From Gemmatimonadota bacterium (GTDB lineage: Bacteria > Gemmatimonadota > Gemmatimonadetes > Gemmatimonadales > GWC2-71-9): a stretch of DNA of 33,469 nucleotides. Both the position numbers and the translations under genes were made by a program. The notes beneath the pieces are model-generated. The model was not told the origin of the DNA. It was given only the letters and a program-made list of their open reading frames with translations, and searched no databases. Positions 7,362 through 20,622 of the stretch are shown piece by piece. The stretch spans positions 1-33,469 of the forward strand of contig JAJCZW010000119.1 of NCBI GenBank assembly GCA_029262155.1, given 5' to 3'. The first letter of the stretch is position 1; each line of letters begins with the position of its first letter.

Positions 7362-8624
7362 ATGCGTCAATCCCTGCCGTTCTTGATCCTCCTGACCGGT
7401 TTCGCAGGTGCGTGTCAGTCGGATGGCCCTTCGGGCCCCACGTCATCCGAGCCGCCCGTCGGGAACGCCAACCTCGGGCGAACCGCATTCCAAACCGACT
7501 GTGCGGGATGCCACGCGACTGCGGACGGTTTTGACTTGGCCCTCTTCGGCTTTTCCGACACCACCATCATCCGACGCGCGCTGGGCCATGTGGATATGCC
7601 GACGGCCCTGGATATCGTGGCCTATATCCGATCGCTTCATGTCACCCCGGTCAGCCGGGCGACGCTGCTGTTTCAGCCCGGCGGCACGACCCTCACTGGC
7701 GACCTCGCTTTCGCGGTGAACCTCTTTGGGGCTGACCGATGGCCGACGGAATTCACGACGGTGGCCCTTCGCGCAATCGATCCTCGGAATGTGCAGATTG
7801 CCCTCCCGCTTCCGGTGTGGTCGGATGAGGGCTCCAATCTCGATTGGATGCCCGACAGCCCACTTCCTGATGAGATCCTCGGGTACGCCGGGCGACAGGC
7901 CGAAGGCGCCGTGGCAGGATACCGAGCTGCTCCATCCAAGGAGAACCTGATTCGTGCCGTGACCGCACTTCGGATTGCCGACCGAGCTGCCAATAACCCC
8001 GCGGCCCCATGTCGGTTCGAGGAAATCGACCGGGTGGATTACCGGACCTGCTTCGAAGTCCGACGGTGGACCGCGAGCCTGGTCGCTCAACACCTCCTCC
8101 GTTTCCAATCGAGTCAGACCGTCGAGACCGCACTGCACGATATCTGGTGGGATGTCGGCAATGCCGCCCGGAAGTCGCGGTCCGACGAGGGAGTTCCGGT
8201 GGCCGAGCCGGTTCGGAACTGGGCCGCTTGGATGTATCTGGGGTGGAGTTTCAATCCTTCGCTTCATCCTAGTGTGTATACCGGTGGCGGGATCTTCCGG
8301 GTCGGTCTCCCCCGCCATGCCACTTTCGTTGTGCTCCGAAGTCAGGTGGCGCGAGTCCGGAACAGCCCCCAACCGTATGACGACTTCCTCCAAGCGGTCA
8401 GGGCGGCGCCCCCGGGGTGGACAGCCTCAGTCGCCGCCTTTGCGATTCGACACCTGCAAGAGCGGTTGGATGACGGTGAGTGGGTGGCCGATCCAGGCCA
8501 GCGGGCGGAGGCGGTCCTTATGGTCCAGCGGGCCTTGGTCGAGATCAATCGGCGGGTTCCGGCCGACATGGCTGCCACGCTGACCGCCGCGGGGACTCAG
8601 GTGTTGACCCGGCTCGAGGGCTAA
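7362..8624 (+). CDS. Lipoprotein with N-terminal mono-heme cytochrome c domain
   Basis: Lipobox LTGFAGACQSD; CxxCH in FQTDCAGCHATADG; putative axial Met in HVDMPTALDIVAYIRSL; C-terminal about 320 aa uncharacterised. Confidence 0.85.
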   Translation: MRQSLPFLILLTGFAGACQSDGPSGPTSSEPPVGNANLGRTAFQTDCAGCHATADGFDLALFGFSDTTIIRRALGHVDMPTALDIVAYIRSLHVTPVSRATLLFQPGGTTLTGDLAFAVNLFGADRWPTEFTTVALRAIDPRNVQIALPLPVWSDEGSNLDWMPDSPLPDEILGYAGRQAEGAVAGYRAAPSKENLIRAVTALRIADRAANNPAAPCRFEEIDRVDYRTCFEVRRWTASLVAQHLLRFQSSQTVETALHDIWWDVGNAARKSRSDEGVPVAEPVRNWAAWMYLGWSFNPSLHPSVYTGGGIFRVGLPRHATFVVLRSQVARVRNSPQPYDDFLQAVRAAPPGWTASVAAFAIRHLQERLDDGEWVADPGQRAEAVLMVQRALVEINRRVPADMAATLTAAGTQVLTRLEG

Positions 8625-8725
8625 CGCGAAGCCACGAGTTCGCCCCCGGGTGCCCGGGTGTGTGGCGAGAGGAGTGCTGACCGTCACTGAGGGAGGTTGG
8701 CTTCAATCCTCGAGGGAGGTGTACC

Positions 8726-9271
8726 GTGGTCCATCGGTTCCTAGGCACCGGCCTGCTCGCGCTGGTGGTGACTCTTGCCCCGCCTGTGGCTGCGCAGAAT
8801 GCCGCCCCACCGGACTCGCTGGCCCTCAGGGCAGCGGCCATCATCGAACATGAGGTTGGTCGTTGGGCCTCAACGTGGGAGTGGTATGGGGTGGATGGCA
8901 CGGTGGTCAGAACCCAGCAGGGAATTGAAGAATTCGCCTTTGTGGTAGGGAAATCGATCGTCGAGGTGCGGACGGAATCCGATGGCAATGTCACCAGCGC
9001 CGGTCTTCGATTCTACAGTCCCACTGATCGAACGATCATCACGTTCTCCGTGAGTCCGGATGGCAATCCATGGACGCTGCGAGAGGACATTGAGACGAGA
9101 GTCGTCCAGTCCGATCCCCACACATCGGCGAATGGGCGAGTGATCATCCTGCGGTGGACGCCCCAGAAGACCAGCGAGAATGAAATGGTGGTTCTGATGG
9201 AGCAGTCGAGGGATGGGGGGGCGACTTGGTTCAAACGGAATGTACAGACCATGCGTCGAATGCAGCCGTAA
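8726..9271 (+). CDS. Secreted hypothetical protein (DUF1579-like lipocalin-type)
   Basis: GTG start after GGGAGG RBS; signal peptide VVHRFLGTGLLALVVTLAPPVAAQ; beta-rich, WEWYGVDGTVVRTQQGIEEF...EQSRDGGATWFKRNVQTMRRM. Confidence 0.65.
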   Translation: MVHRFLGTGLLALVVTLAPPVAAQNAAPPDSLALRAAAIIEHEVGRWASTWEWYGVDGTVVRTQQGIEEFAFVVGKSIVEVRTESDGNVTSAGLRFYSPTDRTIITFSVSPDGNPWTLREDIETRVVQSDPHTSANGRVIILRWTPQKTSENEMVVLMEQSRDGGATWFKRNVQTMRRMQP

Positions 9272-9304
9272 GTCTCTGCGCAGATCAGGTTTCAGCAGAG
9301 CTTG

Positions 9305-9769
9305 TTATGGTGTAGACTGATCCACGAACGTCGTACGAAATGGGCCAACGCCGTATACCATCAGGATGGTTTGGCCCCGCCCACCCGCGTAGTGCACTCG
9401 TTCAGCGGGAATCACGACAACACTACCAGGCCCAAGCGAACGAACGACCGCTTCATCGACCTTTCTCCCATCTCCTATCAGCGCGATGCCCTCGACCACC
9501 AGGATCCGCTCGGCGGTGTTATGCCAATGAGGGTTGATCCATACGCCATCGGGAAGCCGAAGCATCATGGTAAAGACCGAACCTGGAGTTGCCGGGTTGC
9601 CGTCGGTAATGGCGATATCGAACCCACCTTGGGTTCGCCGCCAGGGTATGTCCTCCCCTGCCACAATGCGAAGAGAATCTCCTCCGGTCTGGTTGGCTTG
9701 GGCTTGGGAGTGACGGACCGGTATGAGGACCACCACCAAGGCAAAGAGCACGCGGAGTTGGTTCAGCAT
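9305..9769 (-). CDS. Secreted cupin-domain protein
   Basis: 154 aa; signal peptide plus VFTMMLRLPDGVWINPHWHNTAERILVVEGIALIGDG...GPGSVVVIPAERVHYAG cupin motifs. Confidence 0.88.
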   Translation of the reverse strand: MLNQLRVLFALVVVLIPVRHSQAQANQTGGDSLRIVAGEDIPWRRTQGGFDIAITDGNPATPGSVFTMMLRLPDGVWINPHWHNTAERILVVEGIALIGDGRKVDEAVVRSLGPGSVVVIPAERVHYAGGRGQTILMVYGVGPFRTTFVDQSTP

Positions 9770-9911
9770 GTGGCACTGTCCTTATCAAACAGATGATGAT
9801 GTGAACGACCTTCTTAGGATGGTGTCGCTTGGGTGGGTGGACAACTCTGATGGGGGGAGCCGTGGTGGGGGGTGATGACCCGTTCGGTTGACCCGAGACT
9901 CCTCCTGTTGC

Positions 9912-10004
9912 TACCCTTCGCTACCGCCAGGGGCATCCGATGGACCACCCGTACGGATTGAGAGGCACCCTTGGAACCTGATCCGGCTGATACCGGCGAA
10001 GGGA
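9912..10004 (+). promoter_or_regulatory. TPP riboswitch (THI element) upstream of thiC
   Basis: Conserved core TGAGAgGCACCCTTGGAACCTGATCCGGCTGATACCGGCGAAGGGA; outer stem CCCTTCGC...GCGAAGGG; P3-like ATCCG...CGGAT immediately before TGAGA. Confidence 0.95.
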
Positions 10005-10052
10005 GCGCGGTCCCCTGACCGGTGGCCGCCGCTCTCCCGATCCGATCTGTAA

Positions 10053-13356
<3,304 letters not shown>

Positions 13357-13374
13357 TGCTGCGTTGGTGTGATC

Positions 13375-14991
13375 TTATCGCAGTCGTCGGGCGGTATTGA
13401 TCACATTGACATTTGCGAAACGCGTCGTGGGACAGCCATGGGAGACGGCACTGACCTGACCGGGCTGTCCCTTTCCGTCGAAGAATGACCCTCCCAGACG
13501 ATAATCGCTTGTGCCACCGAGCTGCGCGACCGCATTCCAGAATTCCTGGGTGTTCGACTGATAGGCAACATCGTTCAGCATCCCAACGATCTTCCCATTT
13601 GCGATTTCATAAAAGAGCTGACCGCCAAATTGGAAGTTATATCGCTGTTGATCGATGGAGTACGATCCGCGCCCAAAGATATAGATCCCCTTCTCGACGC
13701 TCCCGATGAGGTCGTCGCGACTGATATCGTTCGGATTCGGTTGGAGAGAGACGTTGGGCATTCGCTGAAACTGTACGGAGTCCCAGCTATCGGCGTAGCA
13801 ACATCCGTGGGACGCCCCTTGGCCTAAGATGTGGACCTGGTCCCGGATAGCTTGGTAATTCACCAAAACACCATTGCGGACGAGGTCCCATTGGCGGGTC
13901 TGGACGCCCTCGTCGTCCCAACCCACTGTCCCCAGAGCGTCAGCCTGTGTCTTATCAGCGACGAAGTTGACCTTCTCGTTTCCGAACTTGAATGTTCCTG
14001 ACTGCCACTTGTCGAGCGTGGCGAAACTCGTTCCGGCGTAGTTGGCTTCGTAGCCGAGCACGCGGTCCAGTTCGAGCGGATGCCCTACTGACTCATGAAT
14101 GGTGAGAAAGAGATGCGACGGGTCGAGGACCAAGTCCCACTTACCAGCTGCAATGGACCGGGCGCTAAGCTTTTCGCGGGCTTGGGCCGCTGCGACGGTT
14201 GCATCCTCCACCATGTCGTACCGATTGCCATAGATCGGCGTGATACCAGGAAGTGCGGACCCTGATTGGAGGTATTCGTACCCCAGCCCAATGGGAGCGC
14301 TCAGGGCGTTCCGGGTTTGAAATCGTCCGCTCGTCGGATCCACGGCGGTCACGGTAAAGGTGGGCCAGATCCGATGGATATCCTGTTCGATAAAGGACCC
14401 GTCGGAGGAGGCGAAGTACTTCTGCTCATTCACCGCAAAGAGTTGGCTGTTGATGAAGTTGGCTCCAGCCTTGAGGGCGGCCTCGTTGACACTGAGCAGG
14501 AGGTCGACCTTTTCTGCCACAGGAACCAGTTGGGCGTTGCGTTCGATGGGCGTCTTCCACGTGACGTCACCATACGCTGGTACCGGTGCCAGCTGAACCG
14601 GTTCGGTTTGGAAGCGGGCATTTGCCTTCGCGACCGCCACGGCTCGTTCTGCCGTGCGCACGATCGACTCGGGGGTGACGGTATTGGAACTTGCGAACCC
14701 CCAGGTACCTTGGGCGAGGACTCTAATCCCCACCCCATAGGATTCCGTACTGGTGATCCTTTGGACCAACGCTTCCCGAGTAGTGATGGCTTGGTTGAGA
14801 TACCGTCCCAGTCGTACGTCGGCGTACTCGGCTCCGCGATCGCGAGCGACGGCCAAGGCGGTTGTTGCGAGCGACTTCTTGTCGGCAGTTGGAATTGGAG
14901 TGATGGCGCCATTCCAGTCTTGAGTTCCGGGGGGCAGGATCAAAGCGCCTGCTGCGGCGGTGCTCAATTCCAGGAAATCTCGTCTCCGCAT
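13375..14991 (-). CDS. TldD/PmbA-family metallopeptidase, Tat-exported (copy 2)
   Basis: Tat signal MRRRDFLELSTAAAGALILPPG; HESVGHPLELDR zinc motif; GQGASHGCCYADSW; C-terminus of TldD family. Confidence 0.92.
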   Translation of the reverse strand: MRRRDFLELSTAAAGALILPPGTQDWNGAITPIPTADKKSLATTALAVARDRGAEYADVRLGRYLNQAITTREALVQRITSTESYGVGIRVLAQGTWGFASSNTVTPESIVRTAERAVAVAKANARFQTEPVQLAPVPAYGDVTWKTPIERNAQLVPVAEKVDLLLSVNEAALKAGANFINSQLFAVNEQKYFASSDGSFIEQDIHRIWPTFTVTAVDPTSGRFQTRNALSAPIGLGYEYLQSGSALPGITPIYGNRYDMVEDATVAAAQAREKLSARSIAAGKWDLVLDPSHLFLTIHESVGHPLELDRVLGYEANYAGTSFATLDKWQSGTFKFGNEKVNFVADKTQADALGTVGWDDEGVQTRQWDLVRNGVLVNYQAIRDQVHILGQGASHGCCYADSWDSVQFQRMPNVSLQPNPNDISRDDLIGSVEKGIYIFGRGSYSIDQQRYNFQFGGQLFYEIANGKIVGMLNDVAYQSNTQEFWNAVAQLGGTSDYRLGGSFFDGKGQPGQVSAVSHGCPTTRFANVNVINTARRLR

Positions 14992-14992
14992 C

Positions 14993-16885
14993 CTACGTCT
15001 CCTCTCGTTGGGGAACGCGGTTGTCTCCACCCATTCGCATGTCCGGCCGTCCTTCGAGCCAGAGCCAGGCAACGGCGATCAGAAAGATGGTGGCGAACCC
15101 CGCCGCTGGTATCGGGACCGATCGGGCCTCGTTCCGTTCTTCACCGATGGCGCGTGTCGGCTGGCCAGCCTTCCCGGCAATCGCGGTCGAGGCTCGTCTC
15201 CGTCTGAAGGATTCTCGTGCCTGCCCTGCAGTAGCATGCTGTACCAGGAACGCTGCACTCGGTATCGAATCTTCGACAGTTCGGACGGTATACTCTCCCG
15301 GCTCCGATGGCCAGTACAAACTCATCCAGGTGGACGAGTCGAGCGGATCGGGTGTCAGCCGGACCGTATCCGTCGGTTCCAGCTCGGTGCGCTGAATGAC
15401 CGCGGTCATCGGCGAGGAGAGACTGTTCGTAGTGAGACGGAGTCTCACGGGTCGCCCGGGACGATGCAGGGTGGCCGACCCAAAACTCCACCGATTGCTG
15501 GCGTTCGGCGCAACGGCATTGAGCAGCCCAACCCAGTATTGGGCAAATGCCGTCGTGTCGTCTTCGAACCTCCAACGGGATGGGTTTCTGACAAGCGATG
15601 CTCCGAGGAAACCCCGTCCGATCCTCCGCCGGGACGCGAGGATATGGCCTGTGCCATCGGTGATGAGGGGTTCATCGCCGAGTCCCATGGTGAGTTCCCA
15701 CGGGTCGGCCAGCAGCGGTGTCATCGGGGCCTTGGGCGCCGAGAGTCGCTGGAGGTCAAGACGTACTTGCCGGACTGGGATTTCGGCGATCTGACGGACC
15801 AGGATGTTGCCGGCCAGAGTGCCCGGTCGAGCGGTTTGGAGGGTTTCAGGGTCCCCAACGAACAACACGCCTAAGCCACGCTCAAGGGCCTCAGTGAGCA
15901 CCCGGTTCTCTCTGGTGTTGAGTGAGGCAAGGGTCGTCCCGTCAATCAGCACTAGGTCGATATCGTCGAGTATCGTGGGTGTCATCTGTGCGAGTGGCCG
16001 CTTCTCCAGATTGACAAACTCCTGGCGCATGCGATCGATACTCATCGTCGTCCGGATGGCAATTGCCCCACCGTGATCAGCGTACCAACGGCGGAGTGCA
16101 TTCGTCTCGAAGCTGGGAGCATGTTCGAGCACCAAGAGCACTGGCAGGGTGGGTCGGTACACCGTCGTCACCACCGTGTCCGATCCACCTTCTGGATCGG
16201 TCAGGACAAGAGACTGTATCCCTGTCGTCCGGGGGGTCATGGCCAAGTGAAAGACAGTATCCCCCGACACCCTCACTGAGTCGTGCCGCTCGAACGGGTC
16301 AGAAAGCACGATCCACCCCTCCAGTCCGTGACTCTGACCATGGACGGCGATCGCGTTTCCCAAGGCGACCTGGGGCGCGACTCTAAGAAAGGTGATCCCG
16401 ATTGGTTGAGGGCTCGGTCGGAGTTGGAGATGCGGTGGATTATCACCGAGCAGGGCCTCTTCCGGCGCGACTCCCCATCCGGCGATGAGCACGGTCTCAA
16501 GACCTGGAACCTGGTCCTGAACCTGCTGTAGCGTTTGTGCGATGGGGATGGTGCTCAACCGACCGCCGGCCTCAAGGTTGGGCAGACGGAAGAGATGGGG
16601 CGTCGCCACCGAGTCGATGAGCCACGTGGCGTCCCGTTCCGACACCCCCGGCGTGAAGACGATGGCGGTCGTAGCGCTGCTTGGCCGTTGCGGCTGCCGT
16701 GTGATCCACTGAGGGGCCACACCGAGTCCGGCCAAGGCAACGCCGATCACGAGCGTCGCCAAGAGGCGCCACGTTCGAGCGTGTTGTCGTGGGCGGGTCC
16801 ATTCCAGGTAGAGGGCACCGGCAGTGAGCGCAAAGATCAGGAAAAGGAGGAACACTTCGCCCCGTCCGGTTGGAGACCACGTCAT
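14993..16885 (-). CDS. Large membrane-anchored protein with GATase1/BatA-like architecture
   Basis: Start MTWSPTGRGEVFLLFLIFALTAGALYLEW by 4-bp overlap with upstream gene; DIDLVLIDGTTLASLNTRENRVLTEALERGLGVLFVGDP; C-terminal TM GFATIFLIAVAWLWLEGRP. Confidence 0.75.
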   Translation of the reverse strand: MTWSPTGRGEVFLLFLIFALTAGALYLEWTRPRQHARTWRLLATLVIGVALAGLGVAPQWITRQPQRPSSATTAIVFTPGVSERDATWLIDSVATPHLFRLPNLEAGGRLSTIPIAQTLQQVQDQVPGLETVLIAGWGVAPEEALLGDNPPHLQLRPSPQPIGITFLRVAPQVALGNAIAVHGQSHGLEGWIVLSDPFERHDSVRVSGDTVFHLAMTPRTTGIQSLVLTDPEGGSDTVVTTVYRPTLPVLLVLEHAPSFETNALRRWYADHGGAIAIRTTMSIDRMRQEFVNLEKRPLAQMTPTILDDIDLVLIDGTTLASLNTRENRVLTEALERGLGVLFVGDPETLQTARPGTLAGNILVRQIAEIPVRQVRLDLQRLSAPKAPMTPLLADPWELTMGLGDEPLITDGTGHILASRRRIGRGFLGASLVRNPSRWRFEDDTTAFAQYWVGLLNAVAPNASNRWSFGSATLHRPGRPVRLRLTTNSLSSPMTAVIQRTELEPTDTVRLTPDPLDSSTWMSLYWPSEPGEYTVRTVEDSIPSAAFLVQHATAGQARESFRRRRASTAIAGKAGQPTRAIGEERNEARSVPIPAAGFATIFLIAVAWLWLEGRPDMRMGGDNRVPQREET

Positions 16886-19038
16886 CGGATCCGGCCTTGC
16901 CGCCGACGTGCCAGCGATGCCCGGTAGGCTTCCCCCAGGTCGGCGCGGTCGGCAGATCCCGGCATGCCGCCGGGCAATGGGCGAGGCAGTATCTGCCGGA
17001 AGGCACTCCCGATTGGAAGGAGACATTCTTGGCACTGCTCACCCACCGACAGCCGGTCGATCATCGTTCGGAGGGAGCGGAGTGCTGGTAGGAGCCCCGG
17101 CCGCTGAATGGCTGCGGACGCCAGCGACTGTCCCGCACGTTCAAGGACGACTCGTTGGCGATCGGTGGAGGGATGACCAGCGGAGAGTTCGTTCAAGACC
17201 AGGACGGCGGCCCGGATGTCCGCCAACGCGGTGTCCTGAGTCGACCTGCTCGGCGTCGACCATTCGTGGAGGGCCGAAAGATCTCCGGTTAACCGAATTC
17301 GGTCTGTCTCCAAGGGCGGCGGATCGAAACCAACCCGCTTCACGTACGCCCGGGCATCCTGTTGTACCTCCTTCAACAGCGTCAGCGCTCGGTACTCATA
17401 GGGGAGTGCGGTCCGAGGCTCGGCGGTTCTGAGGTAGAGCTCGGCTTGCCACATCTCCTGCACCGCACTTCGGAGTTTCTCCTTTACCGAGGTTGCCAGT
17501 AAGGTTGCGTTCTCCTCCGTATCGTGATCGTGCACCTCCGCTTGCGCGGGGTCGGGTGGCGGGGCGTTCGGGTCGACCGGGCGGGTGGCGTTCGCATCGT
17601 CCGGAGTGGGCGAGCCCGCCCCGTCCTCAACTTCGTCGCCAAGAAACTCACCATAGCGAAGCCGCAGGAGCCCCTGGTCCATCCCAATCCCGTTCGCCCG
17701 ATCACGGAAGACGTCTGTCGTGAGAGTTGGGGCGTCGGTCAGGAGCTGTTCGGTATCGATAATGATCTGTCGTTGACTCCGGAAGTAATCAGGCGGGAGC
17801 GCGAGGGCGATCCCTGCGAAGTCTGTTGCGACAGTGGCAGCAGTATCAGGAATGCGCAGGAACACGGTTTCTGAACGGCTCCGATTGGGTGACGGCGTAC
17901 GAAGATCGGTCGCTTCGATGTGGAAATAGAGTTCGTCACCGGGCTGGAGTCCCATCGCGTCGAGGTCGAAGGTATGGTGGTAGCGGAGGCCTGTTGGGTC
18001 GGGGACGATCGGAATCGAACGTCGAGTAAAGGTGACTCCTTCCCCTTGGCCTTTGGTGATCGTGGCCTCAAGGGTCGAGAGGTCGACCCCGTGATCGTCC
18101 TCAATGACAGCACTCATAGGGACGTGGAGCGAAGATCCCGCTCGTATGTCGGTGCGTGTTTCAGGCTCGATAATCGCAATGGTTGGAGGTTGGTCGGCGC
18201 GAACGGCCAGGCGGTGATCCTCAGTTCTGAACTCGATTCTATCTGCGTCCAGGAGCGAAATACGGTACAGTCGGGACCTACGAACCGCCGTCGCGCTTCC
18301 CACCCACTCGCCCAACCGATTTCGTACCAGTGGCAGGGTGTCCTCATCCGAAAACAGAATCTGAACCGCGCTGACTGGACGATTGGGGCGGAGGGTCCAT
18401 TCGATCGTGGCACCTTCGACGACCTCTAGGTCGAGATCAGTCGTGGTGCGGGATCCGATACTCGTGTAGCGGGGCGACGTGATGCGCACCCGCGCTTGAC
18501 GGAGGGTCGGTGAGACAAGGCCGGTCGAAACCGCCATCGCCGGGGCGACAGCGCGGCGAGGCTGTGATGCAGTCGTCATCGGCTTCAGGAGGAGCAGTAG
18601 GCCCAGTACGGCCATGACACCGCTCCAAGCGAGCAACAGTCCTACGTCGCCCTTCACGGTGAGCCCGCTTTTCGGAAGGGTGGCGAGGGCGTGGTCGACC
18701 CGACCGCGTTGGTACTGGGCAAGTGGTGACAGATCGGCGACCCGGCGCACCAACAGATCGGCGGAGTGTTCAACCATAGGGTCAGAGTGATTGAGACGAC
18801 GGGCGATGGAGAGCGCCGTTATTGGACGATAGCGTTGCCGGAGCACGACACCGGTGAGGCCGGCAACAAGCACTGTTAGGGCAAGGCTCATCATCCATGG
18901 TGTCGGGGCATGGAGCACCCGGGCGAGTCCGGGGCCAAAGACGAGGGTGGTGAGCACGACCGCCACGACGCCGACGAGTGTGCGTCGGCGTTCAGTCGCC
19001 TTCGCCACCTGGTCGAGTAGGACCGATCCTCCGCTCAT
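16882..19038 (-). CDS. DUF4175-like membrane protein
   Basis: MSGGSVLLDQVAKATERRRTLVGVVAVVLTTLVFGPGL...; two N-terminal TMs plus a third near residue 135; long extracytoplasmic region; helical C-terminus. Confidence 0.75.
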   Translation of the reverse strand: MSGGSVLLDQVAKATERRRTLVGVVAVVLTTLVFGPGLARVLHAPTPWMMSLALTVLVAGLTGVVLRQRYRPITALSIARRLNHSDPMVEHSADLLVRRVADLSPLAQYQRGRVDHALATLPKSGLTVKGDVGLLLAWSGVMAVLGLLLLLKPMTTASQPRRAVAPAMAVSTGLVSPTLRQARVRITSPRYTSIGSRTTTDLDLEVVEGATIEWTLRPNRPVSAVQILFSDEDTLPLVRNRLGEWVGSATAVRRSRLYRISLLDADRIEFRTEDHRLAVRADQPPTIAIIEPETRTDIRAGSSLHVPMSAVIEDDHGVDLSTLEATITKGQGEGVTFTRRSIPIVPDPTGLRYHHTFDLDAMGLQPGDELYFHIEATDLRTPSPNRSRSETVFLRIPDTAATVATDFAGIALALPPDYFRSQRQIIIDTEQLLTDAPTLTTDVFRDRANGIGMDQGLLRLRYGEFLGDEVEDGAGSPTPDDANATRPVDPNAPPPDPAQAEVHDHDTEENATLLATSVKEKLRSAVQEMWQAELYLRTAEPRTALPYEYRALTLLKEVQQDARAYVKRVGFDPPPLETDRIRLTGDLSALHEWSTPSRSTQDTALADIRAAVLVLNELSAGHPSTDRQRVVLERAGQSLASAAIQRPGLLPALRSLRTMIDRLSVGEQCQECLLPIGSAFRQILPRPLPGGMPGSADRADLGEAYRASLARRRQGRIR

Positions 19039-20606
19039 CGAGTCCGGCCCCGGGCTCTTCGCGCCATGACGAGTCGTTCCGTCCCGAAGAGCGCGATGGT
19101 GATGAGCAGCAGCGGCAATCGGAGGGACCGTTTGGGTGGGACGAGGGTGGTGTCGGCCGCGCTCGGCAGATCGAACAGTACTAATTGCGAGGTGGCGAGC
19201 GGAGTTGTTGGTGGAATTGCGAACCGTGTCTCGGCCAGGTCGGCGGGGAGCATCACCGCCCAAAGCAACTCGGGCAAGCCGCGGTCAAGTACGAGCGAGT
19301 TCCAAGTAGGATCCAAACGGCTAAAGAATCGGTACTTCACCCCGGCACCAAGGACTTCCCTCGTCAGAAGCGGTTGACCGCGTGCATCGGTGAGAACCAC
19401 GACCGCGGTACTCGCAGTGTCAGGTGATACGCGCTTCCAGAGACGGGCCGAGCCGAGATCGAGTTGGCCCCATAGGCCACTCGCGCTGGGGGTGATGGTC
19501 GTGCCCGATCCCGGCAGATCGACACCGATCTGGGGATCGCTCAAGAAGAGTTGGGCGCCGCGCTGGACCAGCGAGTCGATGCTGGCCGGAGGCGGGGTTC
19601 GGGCCAGCCAAAACACCCAAGCCGGCGAACCTGCATCGATTGGACGTGTCACTCGGCGACTGTCGTACGACACCTCCGTGGAGAAGGAGAGGTGGGTGGT
19701 GTGTTCCACAGCGGTGAGCGCTGCGCCGAGGTATCCAACCTCTGCTTCGCGATCAGGGTCAGCAACGATGAGGACGGTGTACGGGGGGAGTGGGCGGACG
19801 ATCATGGATGGGGCCGAGCGCTCACCGGGAACCGTGAGCGGCGTTACGAAGAGACCATCCCGCTCTTGAGTCAGGCGGACACCGCTTCGAGTAACAGGTT
19901 GTGTGATCGGCGGAGCGGCGACGGTCACAAGGGAACGGGATGACATTCCTTCGGGAGAAGTCGTGATTCGATCGAGTACAACCGAATCTCCCTGTCCCAT
20001 CCAGGCCGCTTGGATTCGCATTCCGGGGCGGGACAGCGTAGGGGCATGCCAAGTGACAGGCGTGGAAAGCAATGGGCGTGGCCCTTTCCGAGCACTGAAT
20101 TCTCTCGGTGCGATCACCAGGAATGTCGTCGCCGAAGGGAAGTGTTGGCTGGCCTGGAGCAGATGGGTCCACGGGTCGATCGGATCCGGCAGATCGGGGA
20201 TGAGGGATGGCGTGCCCCAGCGAACCGCGGTGAAATCGTTAGTGAGGAGGTAGGCTGGTGTTCCCGTCCGACGAATCGAATCGACGATGGGATCGATCCG
20301 ACCGAGTTCATCGTGGAGCACGATCGGATCGATCAAGACTATGACGGTAGATGTGCGCTTACTCGCCGGGAGGACCAGCCCGGCGAGTAGGAGTATGAGA
20401 GGGACCAGGACCATCATCCGTAGGAGCAAGAGGAGAGGGTCCATCAACCGCCGACTCGCCGCACGGGCGGTCGAAAGCTGCTCCAGGTGACGCACAGTCC
20501 CCACGTGGATGATCCGTCGCGCGCGGGTGCTCCAGAGGTGTAGGAGAATTGGAATCCCCAGCGCCAAACCACCGAGCAGCCAGAGAGGGGTCGTTAGTCC
20601 GGGCAT
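19035..20606 (-). CDS. BatA-like N-terminal double-TM domain protein
   Basis: MPGLTTPLWLLGGLALGIPILLHLWSTRARRIIHVGTVRHLEQL (BatA N-terminal signature), second TM LLLLLRMMVLVPLILLLAGLVL; C-terminal TM. Confidence 0.88.
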   Translation of the reverse strand: MPGLTTPLWLLGGLALGIPILLHLWSTRARRIIHVGTVRHLEQLSTARAASRRLMDPLLLLLRMMVLVPLILLLAGLVLPASKRTSTVIVLIDPIVLHDELGRIDPIVDSIRRTGTPAYLLTNDFTAVRWGTPSLIPDLPDPIDPWTHLLQASQHFPSATTFLVIAPREFSARKGPRPLLSTPVTWHAPTLSRPGMRIQAAWMGQGDSVVLDRITTSPEGMSSRSLVTVAAPPITQPVTRSGVRLTQERDGLFVTPLTVPGERSAPSMIVRPLPPYTVLIVADPDREAEVGYLGAALTAVEHTTHLSFSTEVSYDSRRVTRPIDAGSPAWVFWLARTPPPASIDSLVQRGAQLFLSDPQIGVDLPGSGTTITPSASGLWGQLDLGSARLWKRVSPDTASTAVVVLTDARGQPLLTREVLGAGVKYRFFSRLDPTWNSLVLDRGLPELLWAVMLPADLAETRFAIPPTTPLATSQLVLFDLPSAADTTLVPPKRSLRLPLLLITIALFGTERLVMARRARGRTR

Positions 20607-20622
20607 CCGATGTTGACTCCGG

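Noticed and set aside
7443-8393. 316-aa antisense ORF within the cytochrome c lipoprotein gene
   Set aside because: No family features; opposite a confident CDS with signal peptide, CxxCH and RBS.
9274-9300. CTCTGC...GCAGAG hairpin between convergent genes
   Set aside because: Only a 6-bp stem with a 15-nt loop and no T-tract; not enough to call a terminator.
9831-9876. G-rich tracts (gggtgggtgg...tggggggagccgtggtgggggg) as a G-quadruplex in the cupin/thiC intergenic region
   Set aside because: One loop is about 14 nt, beyond canonical G4 spacing; weak on its own.
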